In this document: positions 16,869-25,853 of the stretch, piece after piece
Numbering within the stretch: position 1 is the first letter of the stretch
Layout: every line of letters begins with the position of its first letter
NCBI GenBank assembly: GCA_963700045.1
Contig: CAVOWK010000022.1
Location: 62,001-126,000 of the forward strand
DNA from: RPQJ01 sp963700045
GTDB lineage: Bacteria; Pseudomonadota; Gammaproteobacteria; Steroidobacterales; Steroidobacteraceae
Direction of reading: 5' to 3'
Length of the DNA stretch: 64,000 nt
Program-made: the position numbers and the translations under genes
The notes under the pieces: model-generated
Database searches by the model: none
Seen by the model: only the letters and a program-made list of their open reading frames with translations
What the model was told of the DNA's origin: nothing

Positions 16869-17708
16869 TCACCACTCGCTGTCGTAGTGACCCTGCTTGA
16901 ACCGCGTGCCGGGTGCCGGCGGTCGCTCCGGCGGACCGGCGAAACACTGCGCACGTTCCAGCCACTGCCGCGCGATCCCGCCGGTCACGGCAAGATTCGT
17001 GTCGGCCAGGTTGCGCGTTTGCGTGACCACGCGACAGAACTCAACCGCGCTGCCTTCGACGCGCTCCGCCGCCGCAGGATCGTTCCACTCCCACAGCGCG
17101 CCTGACGGGCTCGTCAAGCGCACGTACGGCTTCACCGCAGGCACGTCACGGCGGTTGACCTTGAAGGTCCAGTCGAAGGTGTTGACGCCCATCACCGCGA
17201 TGTTGCGCAGCCGGTCGTGCTCGACGCGATCGATGCCGAGCGCGTCGAAGATCGCCTGCCCATGCGCCCAGGTTTCCATCTGCCGGGCGCTCATGAACGA
17301 CCGGGCGCTCATGTCGGGGCCGGCCCAGGCCAGGCGACGGCCGGGCTCGAAGCCGGCGTATATTTCTGCCAGCCGCTGGTACTGCGTGCGCCAGCGCCCG
17401 AGCAGGGTGGAGCCCGCGCAGCCTTGCAGCCAGCGCCGTGAATAGTCGATCAGCGAGACGCCGGTGGCACTCGCCTGGAAGATGTCGCGGAACAACGCCT
17501 GGACGTCGTCGCGACTGCGCGCGGCGATCTCCGAGGCGTGATCGAAAAAATAGAGGTGACCGAGGACGTCGTCGAACGTCCAGCCCTTGAACTGCGTCGG
17601 TTCGGCCCAGGCTTCGGCCGGCGCGTTTTCGAGCGCCGAATGCAGTGCGTCGCATTCGTCGCGAAAGTCGAGCGCCTGGCCCAGGCCGGCGGTGCTGCTG
17701 GCACCCAT
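16869..17708 (-). CDS. TIGR03084-family metal-binding protein (DinB/mycothiol-isomerase-like fold)
   Basis: A 279-residue protein of the TIGR03084 family, which has the maleylpyruvate isomerase/DinB four-helix fold. Candidate metal histidines are in L-G-H-L-Y-F-F-D-H and M-E-T-W-A-H-G-Q. The exact reaction is unknown. Members often sit beside CoA-transferases and acyl-CoA genes, as here. It could be a metal-dependent hydrolase or isomerase of the same pathway. It is on the ftsZ strand, 110 bases after ftsZ, with a hairpin between them, and abuts the convergent CoA-transferase stop with no spacer. Confidence 0.8.
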   Translation of the reverse strand: MGASSTAGLGQALDFRDECDALHSALENAPAEAWAEPTQFKGWTFDDVLGHLYFFDHASEIAARSRDDVQALFRDIFQASATGVSLIDYSRRWLQGCAGSTLLGRWRTQYQRLAEIYAGFEPGRRLAWAGPDMSARSFMSARQMETWAHGQAIFDALGIDRVEHDRLRNIAVMGVNTFDWTFKVNRRDVPAVKPYVRLTSPSGALWEWNDPAAAERVEGSAVEFCRVVTQTRNLADTNLAVTGGIARQWLERAQCFAGPPERPPAPGTRFKQGHYDSEW

Positions 17709-17783
17709 GTCTGTTCACCCTGAAACCGATGGACAGGACCAGGCGGAGGCCCGGAGCAGGGAACCTCCACCTGGACTCTGCCT

Positions 17784-17810
17784 GCCTTTCCCGAGGCTGG
17801 CGGGAAAGGC
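17784..17810 (-). terminator. Hairpin downstream of ftsZ
   Basis: A perfect 10-bp inverted repeat (GCCTTTCCCG and its complement) with a 7-base loop, nine bases after the ftsZ stop on the minus strand. No T-run follows, so termination is inferred from place and symmetry only. It would separate the dcw cluster from the TIGR03084 gene. Confidence 0.5.
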
Positions 17811-17818
17811 GGCCGTCG

Positions 17819-18988
17819 TCAGTCGGCTTGCCGGCGCAGGAATGCCGGAATGTCGATGAACGATTCGTCGCCGTGGTCGAGGCTCAGGCCATCGCCGACG
17901 GCACGCGCACGCTCGCGCAGGCGCGGCGGCGTGTCGTAGGCCGAGTAGTCGCCCGCGCCGAGCGGCGCACGGCGGCGCTCGCCACGGCCGGCGCCCTGGA
18001 CGATCGTCGGCTGCGGCACCGCCTTGGCCATGGCACGGCCGATGCCGGTTGCGACGACAGTGACGCGGATCTGGTCCGTCATCTCCGGATCGATCACGTA
18101 GCCGACGACGACCGTTGCATCGTCCGAGGCGAACTGCTTCACGGTTTCGCCGACGAGGTGGAACTCGCTCGTGCGCAGGTCCATGCCGGCCGTGACGTTG
18201 ATCAGCAGGCCGTGGGCGCCCGACAGGTTCACGTCCTCGAGCAGCGGGCTCGAGATCGCGGCTTCGGCCGCGGCGCGCGCACGGTTCTCGCCGCTCGCCT
18301 GGCCGGAGCCCATCATCGCCATGCCGGTCTCGGCCATGACGGTGCGGACGTCGGCGAAGTCGACGTTGATCATGCCGGGACGCGTGATCAGTTCCGCGAT
18401 GCCCTGCACGGCACCCTGCAGCACCTGGTTCGCCGTCTTGAAGGCATCGAGCAGCGTCATGTCGCCGCCGAGCACCGTGAGCAGCTTCTGGTTCGGGATC
18501 GTGATCAGCGAGTCGACGTACTTGTGCAGCTCGTTGATGCCCTGTTCTGCGAGCGATGTGCGCTTGTTGCCTTCCATCTCGAACGGCTTGGTCACGACCG
18601 CGACGGTCAGGATGCCGAGTTCCTTCGCCACCTGCGCCACGATCGGCGCGGCGCCCGTCCCCGTGCCACCACCCATGCCGGCGGTGATGAAGATCATGTC
18701 CGAGCCTTCGATCAGCTCGACGATGCGGTCGCGGTCTTCCATCGCCGCCTGGCGGCCGACTTCGGGATCTGCACCGGCGCCGAGGCCCTTGGTGATGTTC
18801 GAGCCGATCTGCAGGCTGGTCTTGACCTTCGAGTGCTTGAGCGCCTGCGAATCCGTGTTGATGCACAGGAAATCGACGCCTTCGATGCCCGAGTTGACCA
18901 TGTGAGTCACGGCGTTGCCGCCGCCGCCGCCGACGCCTACGACCTTGATGATTGCGCCCTGGTTTTCCGTATCTGCGAGTACGAACAT
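17819..18988 (-). CDS. ftsZ: Cell division GTPase FtsZ
   Basis: A 389-residue tubulin homologue that polymerises at mid-cell. The G-V-G-G-G-G-G-N loop is near residue 13, the tubulin signature G-G-G-T-G-T-G near 101, and the T7 loop N-V-D-F-A-D-V near 203. A short variable linker leads to the C-terminal peptide D-I-P-A-F-L-R-R-Q, which binds FtsA, ZipA and ZapD. The start is ATG at 18988 (M-F-V-L-A-D); an ATG 21 bases upstream is less likely. It is the last gene of the dcw cluster. Its 5' leader contains three kinds of tandem repeat. Confidence 0.98.
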   Translation of the reverse strand: MFVLADTENQGAIIKVVGVGGGGGNAVTHMVNSGIEGVDFLCINTDSQALKHSKVKTSLQIGSNITKGLGAGADPEVGRQAAMEDRDRIVELIEGSDMIFITAGMGGGTGTGAAPIVAQVAKELGILTVAVVTKPFEMEGNKRTSLAEQGINELHKYVDSLITIPNQKLLTVLGGDMTLLDAFKTANQVLQGAVQGIAELITRPGMINVDFADVRTVMAETGMAMMGSGQASGENRARAAAEAAISSPLLEDVNLSGAHGLLINVTAGMDLRTSEFHLVGETVKQFASDDATVVVGYVIDPEMTDQIRVTVVATGIGRAMAKAVPQPTIVQGAGRGERRRAPLGAGDYSAYDTPPRLRERARAVGDGLSLDHGDESFIDIPAFLRRQAD

Positions 18989-19014
18989 GGGTGTGCTGCT
19001 CCGTAACAAAAATT

Positions 19015-19163
19015 ATGACGAATGACGAATGACTTGTTGCCTGGCGCGGCAGCCTTACCGCGCCCCGAGAATCTCTTTTCCTTCCGACCCTTCCTGCCCT
19101 TCCTGTCCTTCCTGTCCTTCCTGTCCTTCCTGTCCTAACCCCTAACCCCTATCCCCTAACCCC
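19015..19163 (-). repeat. Tandem-repeat leader between ftsA and ftsZ (G-quadruplex type plus 9-mer array)
   Basis: Read with the genes, the ftsA stop is followed at once by four GGGG runs joined by TTA, ATA and TTA (19133-19163). Next come five 9-base units of the form GGACAGGAA (19091-19135), then a GGCGCGG/CCGCGCC hairpin (19043-19064), and near ftsZ a 7-base repeat TCGTCAT (19015-19033). The G-tract matches the arms of the 6340-6507 element, and the 9-mers match the arrays after murA and rapZ. No complementary C-rich arm is present here. Confidence 0.9.
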
Positions 19164-20396
19164 TCAAAAGTTCCCCTTGAACCAATCCCGCATGCGCTGG
19201 ATCGTCTTGCGCGGGCCCATCCCGCCATGCGACGGTGGATGCACGTGGCGCGTGCTGCGTCCGAACAGCAGCAGGCCGACGCCGGTCGAATGAATCGGAT
19301 TGCGCACGACATCCACCAGCCCGCTCACGCCCTGGGGCAGGCCGAGCCGCACCGGTGCGTGGAAAATTTCCTCGGCCAGTTCGATGACGCCGTCCATTTT
19401 CGCGCTGCCGCCCGTGAGGACGATGCCGGCGGCGATCTTGTCGTGGTAATCGGAACGCGCCAGCTCGTCGCGCACGAGCACGAAGATTTCCTCGTAGCGC
19501 GCCTCGACGACGCTCGCGAGCGTCTGCCGCGCGAGGCGCCGTGCCGGGCGATCGCCCACGCTCGGCACCTCGATGGTTTCGTCCGCATTCGCGAGCTGCG
19601 ACAGCGCGCACGCATACTTCACCTTGAGTTCCTCGGCATGATGCGTAGGCGTGCGCAGGCTCTGGGCGATGTCGTTGGTGACGAGGTCGCCCGCGATCGG
19701 GATGACGGCGGTATGCCGGATCGCGCCGCCCGCGAAGACCGCCACGTCGGTGGTGCCACCGCCGATGTCGATCAGGCAGACTCCGAGTTCCTTCTCGTCG
19801 TCGGCCAGCACGGCGTAGCTCGACGCCAGCTGTTCGAGCACGATGTCCTCGACCTCGAGGCCGCAGCGCTGCACGCACTTGACGATGTTCTGCGCGGCGC
19901 TTTCCGCGCCGGTCACGATGTGGACCTTCGCCTCGAGCCGCACGCCCGACATGCCGACGGGCTCGCGGATGCCGTCCTGCGCGTCGATGATGAATTCCTG
20001 CGGCAGGATGTGCAGGATCTTCTGGTCCGCGGGAATCGCCACGGCGCGCGCCGCGTCGATCACGCGCTCGACGTCGCTCTGCGTGACTTCCTTGTCGCGG
20101 ATCGCGACGATGCCGTGCGAGTTCAGGCTGCGCACGTGGCTGCCGGCGATGCCGGCGAACACGGAGTGAATCTGGCAGCCGGCCATCAGCTCGGCTTCCT
20201 CGACCGCGCGCTGGATCGACTGCACGGTCGAGTCGATGTTGACGACGACGCCGCGCTTCAACCCGCGCGAAGGGTGCGAGCCCACTCCCACCACGTCGAT
20301 CGTGCCGTCCACGGTGAGCTCGCCGACGATGGCGACGACTTTCGACGTGCCGATGTCGAGTCCGACGAGCAGGTTTCTTTCGGGCTTTCTAGGCAT
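19164..20396 (-). CDS. ftsA: Cell division protein FtsA
   Basis: A 410-residue actin-like ATPase that tethers FtsZ to the inner membrane. The phosphate-1 motif L-D-I-G-T-S-K is near residue 14. The phosphate-2 motif D-I-G-G-G-T-T-D is near 205, and the L-T-G-G-S-A adenosine motif near 335. The C-terminal amphipathic targeting helix is visible as R-M-R-D-W-F-K-G-N-F. The start is ATG at 20396, overlapping the ftsQ end by eight bases. An open frame continuing upstream is an artefact of GC-rich sequence. Its stop codon is the first base of the G-rich leader described above. Confidence 0.97.
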   Translation of the reverse strand: MPRKPERNLLVGLDIGTSKVVAIVGELTVDGTIDVVGVGSHPSRGLKRGVVVNIDSTVQSIQRAVEEAELMAGCQIHSVFAGIAGSHVRSLNSHGIVAIRDKEVTQSDVERVIDAARAVAIPADQKILHILPQEFIIDAQDGIREPVGMSGVRLEAKVHIVTGAESAAQNIVKCVQRCGLEVEDIVLEQLASSYAVLADDEKELGVCLIDIGGGTTDVAVFAGGAIRHTAVIPIAGDLVTNDIAQSLRTPTHHAEELKVKYACALSQLANADETIEVPSVGDRPARRLARQTLASVVEARYEEIFVLVRDELARSDYHDKIAAGIVLTGGSAKMDGVIELAEEIFHAPVRLGLPQGVSGLVDVVRNPIHSTGVGLLLFGRSTRHVHPPSHGGMGPRKTIQRMRDWFKGNF

Positions 20397-21186
20397 CGGG
20401 TGTCGCGTCCTCCTGCGGGGCGACGGCCAGTGCGGAACGGGCGTTCCAGCCCACGCTGAAGCCGTTCGTGTAGCGCATGTCCACGTAATTGATCTCCGCG
20501 ACCCGCTTCGCCACCGTCGGGCTCGCGAGTCGAATGAAGCGTTCGAGGCGTTCCTTGACGTCCTGCCGGCCGAGCCTGACCTGCAGGCCATCCGCCAGCT
20601 CGAGTTCCCACGCGCCGCGGTCGTCGAGCCGGACGCCCGTGAGGCGCAGGCCGGATTCGAGCAGGCGGCCCTGGGCATCGATGTACAGTTGCGCAACCTG
20701 CGTCTCGCTGCCTTCCGGGCCTTCGAGCAGCGGCAATTCCGGCGGCACGTAGCGCGCATTGCGGATGAAGAGCTCGCCGCGCGCGTTCAGCAGCCCGGCG
20801 TCGTTCCACCGCGCCGCCGCCACCTCTTCGTTGACCACGACGCGGATTGCATCCGGCCACACGCGGGTCACGACCGCGCTGTCCACCCAGTCGGTCGACT
20901 CGACACGCTTGCGAATGCGCTCGAGGTCCACCGAGGCCAGGCCACCCTGCGCGACCTCCGCGACGGCGCTCTCGATTTCCGGCGGCGAGACGCGCTGGAA
21001 GGTGCCTTCGAGCAGGACCCGGCGCACCGGACGGTCCAGCGCAAAGATCAGCAGCAGCGCCACGACGGCGCAGCCGGCGACGATGGCGGCCGTGGTGCCG
21101 ATCGCGCTCCAGTCGAGGCGCTCCCACCACCTGGGCTCAGGGCGGGTCGCCTGCTTGCGCTGCTTCTTGCCGAACGGCAGTTTCAT
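20389..21186 (-). CDS. ftsQ: Cell division protein FtsQ
   Basis: A 265-residue bitopic inner-membrane protein that recruits FtsB/FtsL to the septum. A basic cytoplasmic N-terminus is followed by one transmembrane helix near residues 29-50. The POTRA domain then opens with V-R-R-V-L-L-E-G-T-F-Q-R-V, and the beta domain ends near V-D-M-R-Y-T-N-G-F-S-V-G-W. The ATG at 21186 overlaps the ddl stop by four bases. Length is normal for the family. Confidence 0.94.
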   Translation of the reverse strand: MKLPFGKKQRKQATRPEPRWWERLDWSAIGTTAAIVAGCAVVALLLIFALDRPVRRVLLEGTFQRVSPPEIESAVAEVAQGGLASVDLERIRKRVESTDWVDSAVVTRVWPDAIRVVVNEEVAAARWNDAGLLNARGELFIRNARYVPPELPLLEGPEGSETQVAQLYIDAQGRLLESGLRLTGVRLDDRGAWELELADGLQVRLGRQDVKERLERFIRLASPTVAKRVAEINYVDMRYTNGFSVGWNARSALAVAPQEDATPDA

Positions 21187-22148
21187 CGACGTCCCTCCTG
21201 GTCGCGGCAACTCGTCTCGAGGACCCGCCAGACGAGTTCGTCGAATTCGATCCCGCGCTGGCGTGCCGCCTTCGGCACGAGTGAATGACTGGTCATGCCC
21301 GGCGCCGTGTTGACTTCGAGCAGCCACGGCTTGCCCGCGCGGTCGCGCATGAAGTCGACACGGCCCCAGCCGCTGCAGCCGACCGCGAAAAACGCCGCGA
21401 GGGTAAGGGCCGCAAGTTCCTGCTCGGCGGCTCCCGTCATGCCCGGGCACAGGTACTGCGTGTCCTCGGCCACGTACTTCGCGTGGTAGTCGTAGTACTC
21501 GCCAGCCGGCACGATCCGGATCGACGGCAGCGCTTCGAGCCCAAGCACGCCCACCGTGTACTCCTCGCCCTGGATCAGCTGCTCGACCAGCAGGGAGCCT
21601 TCGTAACGCGCCGCCAGCTCGACGGCCGCCGCGAGGTCCGCATCCTTGAAGCAGCGCGTGATGCCGACGCTCGAGCCTTCGCAGGCAGGCTTGACGATTA
21701 CCGGCAGGCCCAGCTTGTGGGCCGCCGCGACCACGTCCTCGCCGCGCTGCAGGTTCACGTAGGCCGGCGTCGGCAGGCCGAGCGCGAGCCACACCTGCTT
21801 GGTGCGGATCTTGTCCATTGCGAGCGCGGACCCGAGCACACCCGAACCCGTGTACGGCACGCCGAGGGCTTCGAGCAGCCCCTGCAGTACGCCGTCTTCG
21901 CCGCCACCGCGGTTGCCGTGCAGGATGTTGAAGACGCGATCGAATCTGCGGCCACCCGGCGCGTTCAGTGCAGCGACCAGGGCAGGAATGCCGTCGACGG
22001 CCGTGGCGTCGACGCCGCGGCGCTGCAGCGCTGCGAGCACGTTGCGGCCCGAATCGAGCGACACCTCGCGCTCGGACGAAGTGCCGCCGAGCAGCACGGC
22101 GACGCGGCCGAACCGGGCGGGATCCTGGATCAGCAAGGGCGAAGTCAT
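21183..22148 (-). CDS. ddl: D-alanine--D-alanine ligase
   Basis: A 321-residue ATP-grasp enzyme that makes D-Ala-D-Ala for the peptidoglycan stem. Motifs: L-L-G-G-T-S-S-E-R-E-V-S-L at about 18-30, H-G-N-R-G-G-G-E-D-G near 76, the V-K-P-A-C-E-G-S-S-V-G ATP loop, and the magnesium-binding L-L-E-V-N-T-A-P-G-M-T near 275. The start is ATG at 22148, overlapping murC by four bases. The H-G-N-R-G-G-G-E replaces the commoner H-G-x-x-G-E-D-G spacing; the loop carries an extra glycine-rich step but no catalytic residue is lost. Confidence 0.95.
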   Translation of the reverse strand: MTSPLLIQDPARFGRVAVLLGGTSSEREVSLDSGRNVLAALQRRGVDATAVDGIPALVAALNAPGGRRFDRVFNILHGNRGGGEDGVLQGLLEALGVPYTGSGVLGSALAMDKIRTKQVWLALGLPTPAYVNLQRGEDVVAAAHKLGLPVIVKPACEGSSVGITRCFKDADLAAAVELAARYEGSLLVEQLIQGEEYTVGVLGLEALPSIRIVPAGEYYDYHAKYVAEDTQYLCPGMTGAAEQELAALTLAAFFAVGCSGWGRVDFMRDRAGKPWLLEVNTAPGMTSHSLVPKAARQRGIEFDELVWRVLETSCRDQEGRR

Positions 22149-23572
22149 GCGCGTTGGCCTCGCATCGCGATTGCAGCCGGCAGCGTGCGCGGCAGTTCGC
22201 TGGCGACGGCGCCGATGTGACCGGCACCCATCGTCAGCACTACGTCGCCCGCACGCACGATGCCGGCCAGCGCGTCCGGCAGTTCTTCCAGCGACTTGAG
22301 CAGCACGGGTTCCACGCGACCCCGTGAGCGGATCGCACGGCAGAGCGACTTGCCGTCGGCGCCGGCGATCGGGGCCTCCCCCGCCGCGTACACCTCGGCC
22401 ACGACGAGCGCATCCGCATCGGCGAGCACCTGTGCGAACTCGTCGAGCAGGTCGCGTGTGCGCGTGTAGCGGTGCGGTTGGAAGACCAGCACGACGCGAC
22501 GTCCCGGCCAGCCCTGGCGCACGGCTTCGACGGTGGCAGCAATCTCGGTCGGGTGATGGCCGTAGTCGTCCACGATCGTGACCATGCCGGCGCCGGTGTC
22601 GACGTCGGCGATCCACTGCAGGCGCCGTTCGATGCCCTGGAACCCGGCCAGCGCGCGCTGGATTGCGGCATCGTCGATCTCGAGCTCGGTCGCGACGGAA
22701 ATCACCGCCAGGGCGTTCAGCACGTTGTGGCGGCCCGGCAGGTTCAACGTGATCGGCAACGGCAGCGCGCCGCCCGGCCGCAGCACCGTGAACTTCGACT
22801 GGCCCGCGAGTCGCTCGACGTCCACCGCACGCACATCTGCGGATTCGTCGAAACCGTAGGTCAGGTAAGGCCGGGCGATGCGGGGAATGAGTGCGCGCGC
22901 GTTCGCGTCGTCGTTGCAGACGACCGCGAGCCCGTAGAACGGCAGGTTGTGCAGGAACTCGACGAAGCTGAGCTTCAGCTTCTCGAAATCGCCGCCATGC
23001 GTGCCGAGGTGGTCGGCGTCGACGTTGGTGACGATCGCGATCATCGGCTGCAGGTGCGTGAACGACGCATCACTCTCGTCGGCCTCGGCGACCAGGAACT
23101 CGCCAGCCCCGAGGCGCGCATTGCTGGCGGCGCTCTTCAGCCGCCCGCCAATGACGAACGTGGGGTCCGTGCCGCCTTCGGCCAGCACGCTCGCCATCAG
23201 GCTGGTCGTGGTGGTCTTGCCGTGCGTGCCGGCCACGGCGATCGAATAGCGGAAGCGCATCAGTTCGCCGAGCATCTCGGCGCGCTTCACGACAGGAATG
23301 CGCCCGGCCAGTGCGCGCGCCACTTCGGGGTTCGCGGCGTCGATCGCGCTCGAAACCACGACCACGTCGGCGCCGTCGACGTTCTCGGCGCGGTGGCCGA
23401 TCAGCACGCGCGCGCCGAGCTGCTGCAGGCGCTCGGTGGACTCGCCCTGCTTCAGGTCGGAGCCCTGCACCGCGTAGCCGAGGTTCAGCAGCACTTCAGC
23501 GATGCCCGACATGCCACTGCCGCCGATACCGACGAAGTGGATCGTGTGGATCCGGCGCATGCGGTCCTTCAT
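22145..23572 (-). CDS. murC: UDP-N-acetylmuramate--L-alanine ligase
   Basis: A 475-residue Mur ligase adding the first amino acid, L-Ala, to UDP-MurNAc. The N-terminal H-F-V-G-I-G-G-S-G-M-S-G-I-A motif binds UDP. The ATP loop is A-G-T-H-G-K-T-T-T-T near residue 119, and the C-terminal domain has F-Q-P-H-R-Y-T-R-T-R. The start is ATG at 23572, inside the murG stop region with a four-base overlap. A much longer open frame crosses murG in another register and is not real. Confidence 0.96.
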   Translation of the reverse strand: MKDRMRRIHTIHFVGIGGSGMSGIAEVLLNLGYAVQGSDLKQGESTERLQQLGARVLIGHRAENVDGADVVVVSSAIDAANPEVARALAGRIPVVKRAEMLGELMRFRYSIAVAGTHGKTTTTSLMASVLAEGGTDPTFVIGGRLKSAASNARLGAGEFLVAEADESDASFTHLQPMIAIVTNVDADHLGTHGGDFEKLKLSFVEFLHNLPFYGLAVVCNDDANARALIPRIARPYLTYGFDESADVRAVDVERLAGQSKFTVLRPGGALPLPITLNLPGRHNVLNALAVISVATELEIDDAAIQRALAGFQGIERRLQWIADVDTGAGMVTIVDDYGHHPTEIAATVEAVRQGWPGRRVVLVFQPHRYTRTRDLLDEFAQVLADADALVVAEVYAAGEAPIAGADGKSLCRAIRSRGRVEPVLLKSLEELPDALAGIVRAGDVVLTMGAGHIGAVASELPRTLPAAIAMRGQRA

Positions 23573-24660
23573 GCCGCCTCCCCCGCCGCCTGCACGCAGG
23601 CATCGGCGAGCCGTTCGTCCGCGTCGACGATGGCGCTCGCGCGCGCCGCCACGGCCATGCGCAGGAGCAGCGGGCGTCCCGCCTCGAGCAGCGCACGCAA
23701 CAGCGCGGCCAGCGAGATCGGGGTCAGGTCGCCTTCGGGCAGGAGCTTCGCGGCGCCTGCCTGCACGGCGTACTGCGCGTTGCGGGTCTGGTGGTCGTCG
23801 ACGGCGGCCGGGAACGGCACGAGGATGGCAGGCACGCCAGCCGCCGCCAGTTCGGTCACCGTCAGTGCGCCGGAGCGGCACACGGCGAGGTCGGCCCAGC
23901 CGTAGGCGCTCGCCATGTCGTCGATGAAGGGCCGCACGTCGGCCTCGATGCCGCGCGAGCGATACGCCTGCACGGTTTCCTCGAAATTGTGCTTGCCGGT
24001 CTGGTGCAGCACTGCTGGCCGCAGCGCCGCCGGCAACTCGCCGATGGCAGCCGGCAGCACGGCGTTCAGGCGCGCAGCACCCTGGCTGCCGCCGAACACG
24101 AGCAGGCGCACGGCGCCTTCGCGACCGGCGTAACGGCGCTCGGGCGGAGCGATGGCGACGATCTCCGGACGCACCGGGTTGCCGACGCGCTCGGCCCGCA
24201 CGCCGCTGCCGAAACTGTTCGGAAACCCCTCGAGCACGCGCCGCGCCAGGCGCGCGAGCACGCGATTGGTGAGGCCCGCGACCGCGTTCTGCTCGTGCAC
24301 GACGAGCGGCCGGCCGAGCAACCACGCCGCGATGCCACCCGGGCCGGACGCGAAACCACCCGCACCGAGCACGACCCTGGGTTGATGCCTGCGGATCGCG
24401 CGCATCGCCTGGTTGATGGCGACCAGCAGGCGGAACGGAGCCGCCAGCAGCGTCGCTGCACCCTTGCCACGGAGCCCGCTCACGCTCAGCCATTCGACCG
24501 GAATGCCCGCCGCTGGCACGAGTCGCGCCTCGATGCCCTGCTGCGTACCGAGCCATACGATGTCGTAGCCGCGACGCTGCAGCACGCGCGCCGTCGCGAG
24601 CGCCGGGAAGACGTGTCCGCCCGTGCCGCCCGCCATGACCAGGGCCACCTTGCGCGTCAT
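23569..24660 (-). CDS. murG: Undecaprenyldiphospho-muramoylpentapeptide beta-N-acetylglucosaminyltransferase
   Basis: A 363-residue GT28 glycosyltransferase that converts lipid I to lipid II on the cytoplasmic face. The M-A-G-G-T-G-G-H-V-F-P-A-L glycine loop is at about 9-21. A second loop, V-F-G-G-S-Q-G-A, is near residue 190. The UDP-GlcNAc signature ends with A-V-D-D-H-Q-T-R-N-A. The start is ATG at 24660, four bases inside ftsW. All features of an active enzyme are present. Confidence 0.96.
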   Translation of the reverse strand: MTRKVALVMAGGTGGHVFPALATARVLQRRGYDIVWLGTQQGIEARLVPAAGIPVEWLSVSGLRGKGAATLLAAPFRLLVAINQAMRAIRRHQPRVVLGAGGFASGPGGIAAWLLGRPLVVHEQNAVAGLTNRVLARLARRVLEGFPNSFGSGVRAERVGNPVRPEIVAIAPPERRYAGREGAVRLLVFGGSQGAARLNAVLPAAIGELPAALRPAVLHQTGKHNFEETVQAYRSRGIEADVRPFIDDMASAYGWADLAVCRSGALTVTELAAAGVPAILVPFPAAVDDHQTRNAQYAVQAGAAKLLPEGDLTPISLAALLRALLEAGRPLLLRMAVAARASAIVDADERLADACVQAAGEAA

Positions 24661-25853
24661 CTGCGACGGACCTCGCGCGATGCGACGCGCACGCGTCCGG
24701 TGGCCTGCGTGTCGTGGTGGATGCGCAGCAGCACGCCGATCCAGCCGAGCGTCACGAGCATGCTGCTGCCGCCGTAGGACAACAGCGGCAGCGTGAGACC
24801 CTTGGTCGGCAGCAGGCCCATGTTCACGCCGATGTTCACGAATGCCTGCAGTCCCAGCCAGATGCCGATGGCCGCCGCCACGTACGACTGGTATGCCTGC
24901 CCGGCCTGCGCGGCTTCGCGCGAGATCAGCAGCGCGCGCGTCACGAGCAACGCGAACAGGCCGACGACGACCGTGACGCCGAGGAAGCCGAACTCCTCCG
25001 CCAGCACGGCGAAGACGAAGTCGGTGTGGGCTTCGGGCAGGTAGAAGAGCTTCTGTACGCTCGCACCGAGACCGACACCGAGCCATTCGCCACGGCCGAT
25101 CGCGATCAGCGACTGCACGAGCTGGAAGCCGCTGTCGAACGGATCGCCCCAGGGGTCGAGAAAGCCCGTCAGCCGGCGCAACCGGTACGGCGAGACGACG
25201 GCGAGCGCCGCGAGGCCGATGGAGCCGGCGACGACCGGCACGAGCAGGTGCACGATGCGCGCGCCGGCCAGGAACAGCACGCCGAGCCCGGTCGCGAACA
25301 GCACGGTGGCGGCGCCGAAATCCGGCTCGCCGAGCAGCAGCAGGGCGGCGGCGGCGAGCACGCCGACCGGCACCATGAATGACCTGAAGTCGCTGCGCAG
25401 TTCGTCCGAGCGGCGCACGGCGTAGCTGGCGACGTACATCAGCAGCATCACGCGTGTCGCTTCGGATACCTGGAAATTCATGAAGCCGAGCCGGATCCAG
25501 CGCCGCGAGCCGTTGACCTCGTAGCCGATGCCGGGAATCAGCACGACGACCAGCAGCAGGAATGCGCCACCCAGCAGGTACTTCGAATACTCGTCCCAGA
25601 TGCGCGTCGGCACGGCCAGCCCGACGCAGCCAGCCACCAGTCCCAGCGCCACGTAGACCAGCTGGCGCGTGAAGTAATGGAACGCCGCGCCAGTCTCCTT
25701 CTCGGAGATGCCGATCGAGGCCGACGCGACCATGACCAGGCCGATCAGCAGCAGCGCGCACACGGTGCCGATGATCCACGGGTCCAGCAGCAGGCGGCGC
25801 GGCTGGCCGCTCGAACGCGCGTAACTGTTGACGGTGGAAGCCGGCGCGCTCAT
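24657..25853 (-). CDS. ftsW: Septal peptidoglycan glycosyltransferase FtsW
   Basis: A 398-residue SEDS-family polytopic membrane protein (about ten helices), the septal glycan polymerase that works with FtsI. The family motifs N-G-S-R-R-W-I-R-L-G, the G-E-P-D-F-G-A-A catalytic region and L-P-L-L-S-Y-G-G-S-S near the C-terminus are all present. The start is ATG at 25853, overlapping the murD stop by four bases. A soluble N-terminal tail of about 25 residues precedes the first helix. Confidence 0.96.
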   Translation of the reverse strand: MSAPASTVNSYARSSGQPRRLLLDPWIIGTVCALLLIGLVMVASASIGISEKETGAAFHYFTRQLVYVALGLVAGCVGLAVPTRIWDEYSKYLLGGAFLLLVVVLIPGIGYEVNGSRRWIRLGFMNFQVSEATRVMLLMYVASYAVRRSDELRSDFRSFMVPVGVLAAAALLLLGEPDFGAATVLFATGLGVLFLAGARIVHLLVPVVAGSIGLAALAVVSPYRLRRLTGFLDPWGDPFDSGFQLVQSLIAIGRGEWLGVGLGASVQKLFYLPEAHTDFVFAVLAEEFGFLGVTVVVGLFALLVTRALLISREAAQAGQAYQSYVAAAIGIWLGLQAFVNIGVNMGLLPTKGLTLPLLSYGGSSMLVTLGWIGVLLRIHHDTQATGRVRVASREVRRR

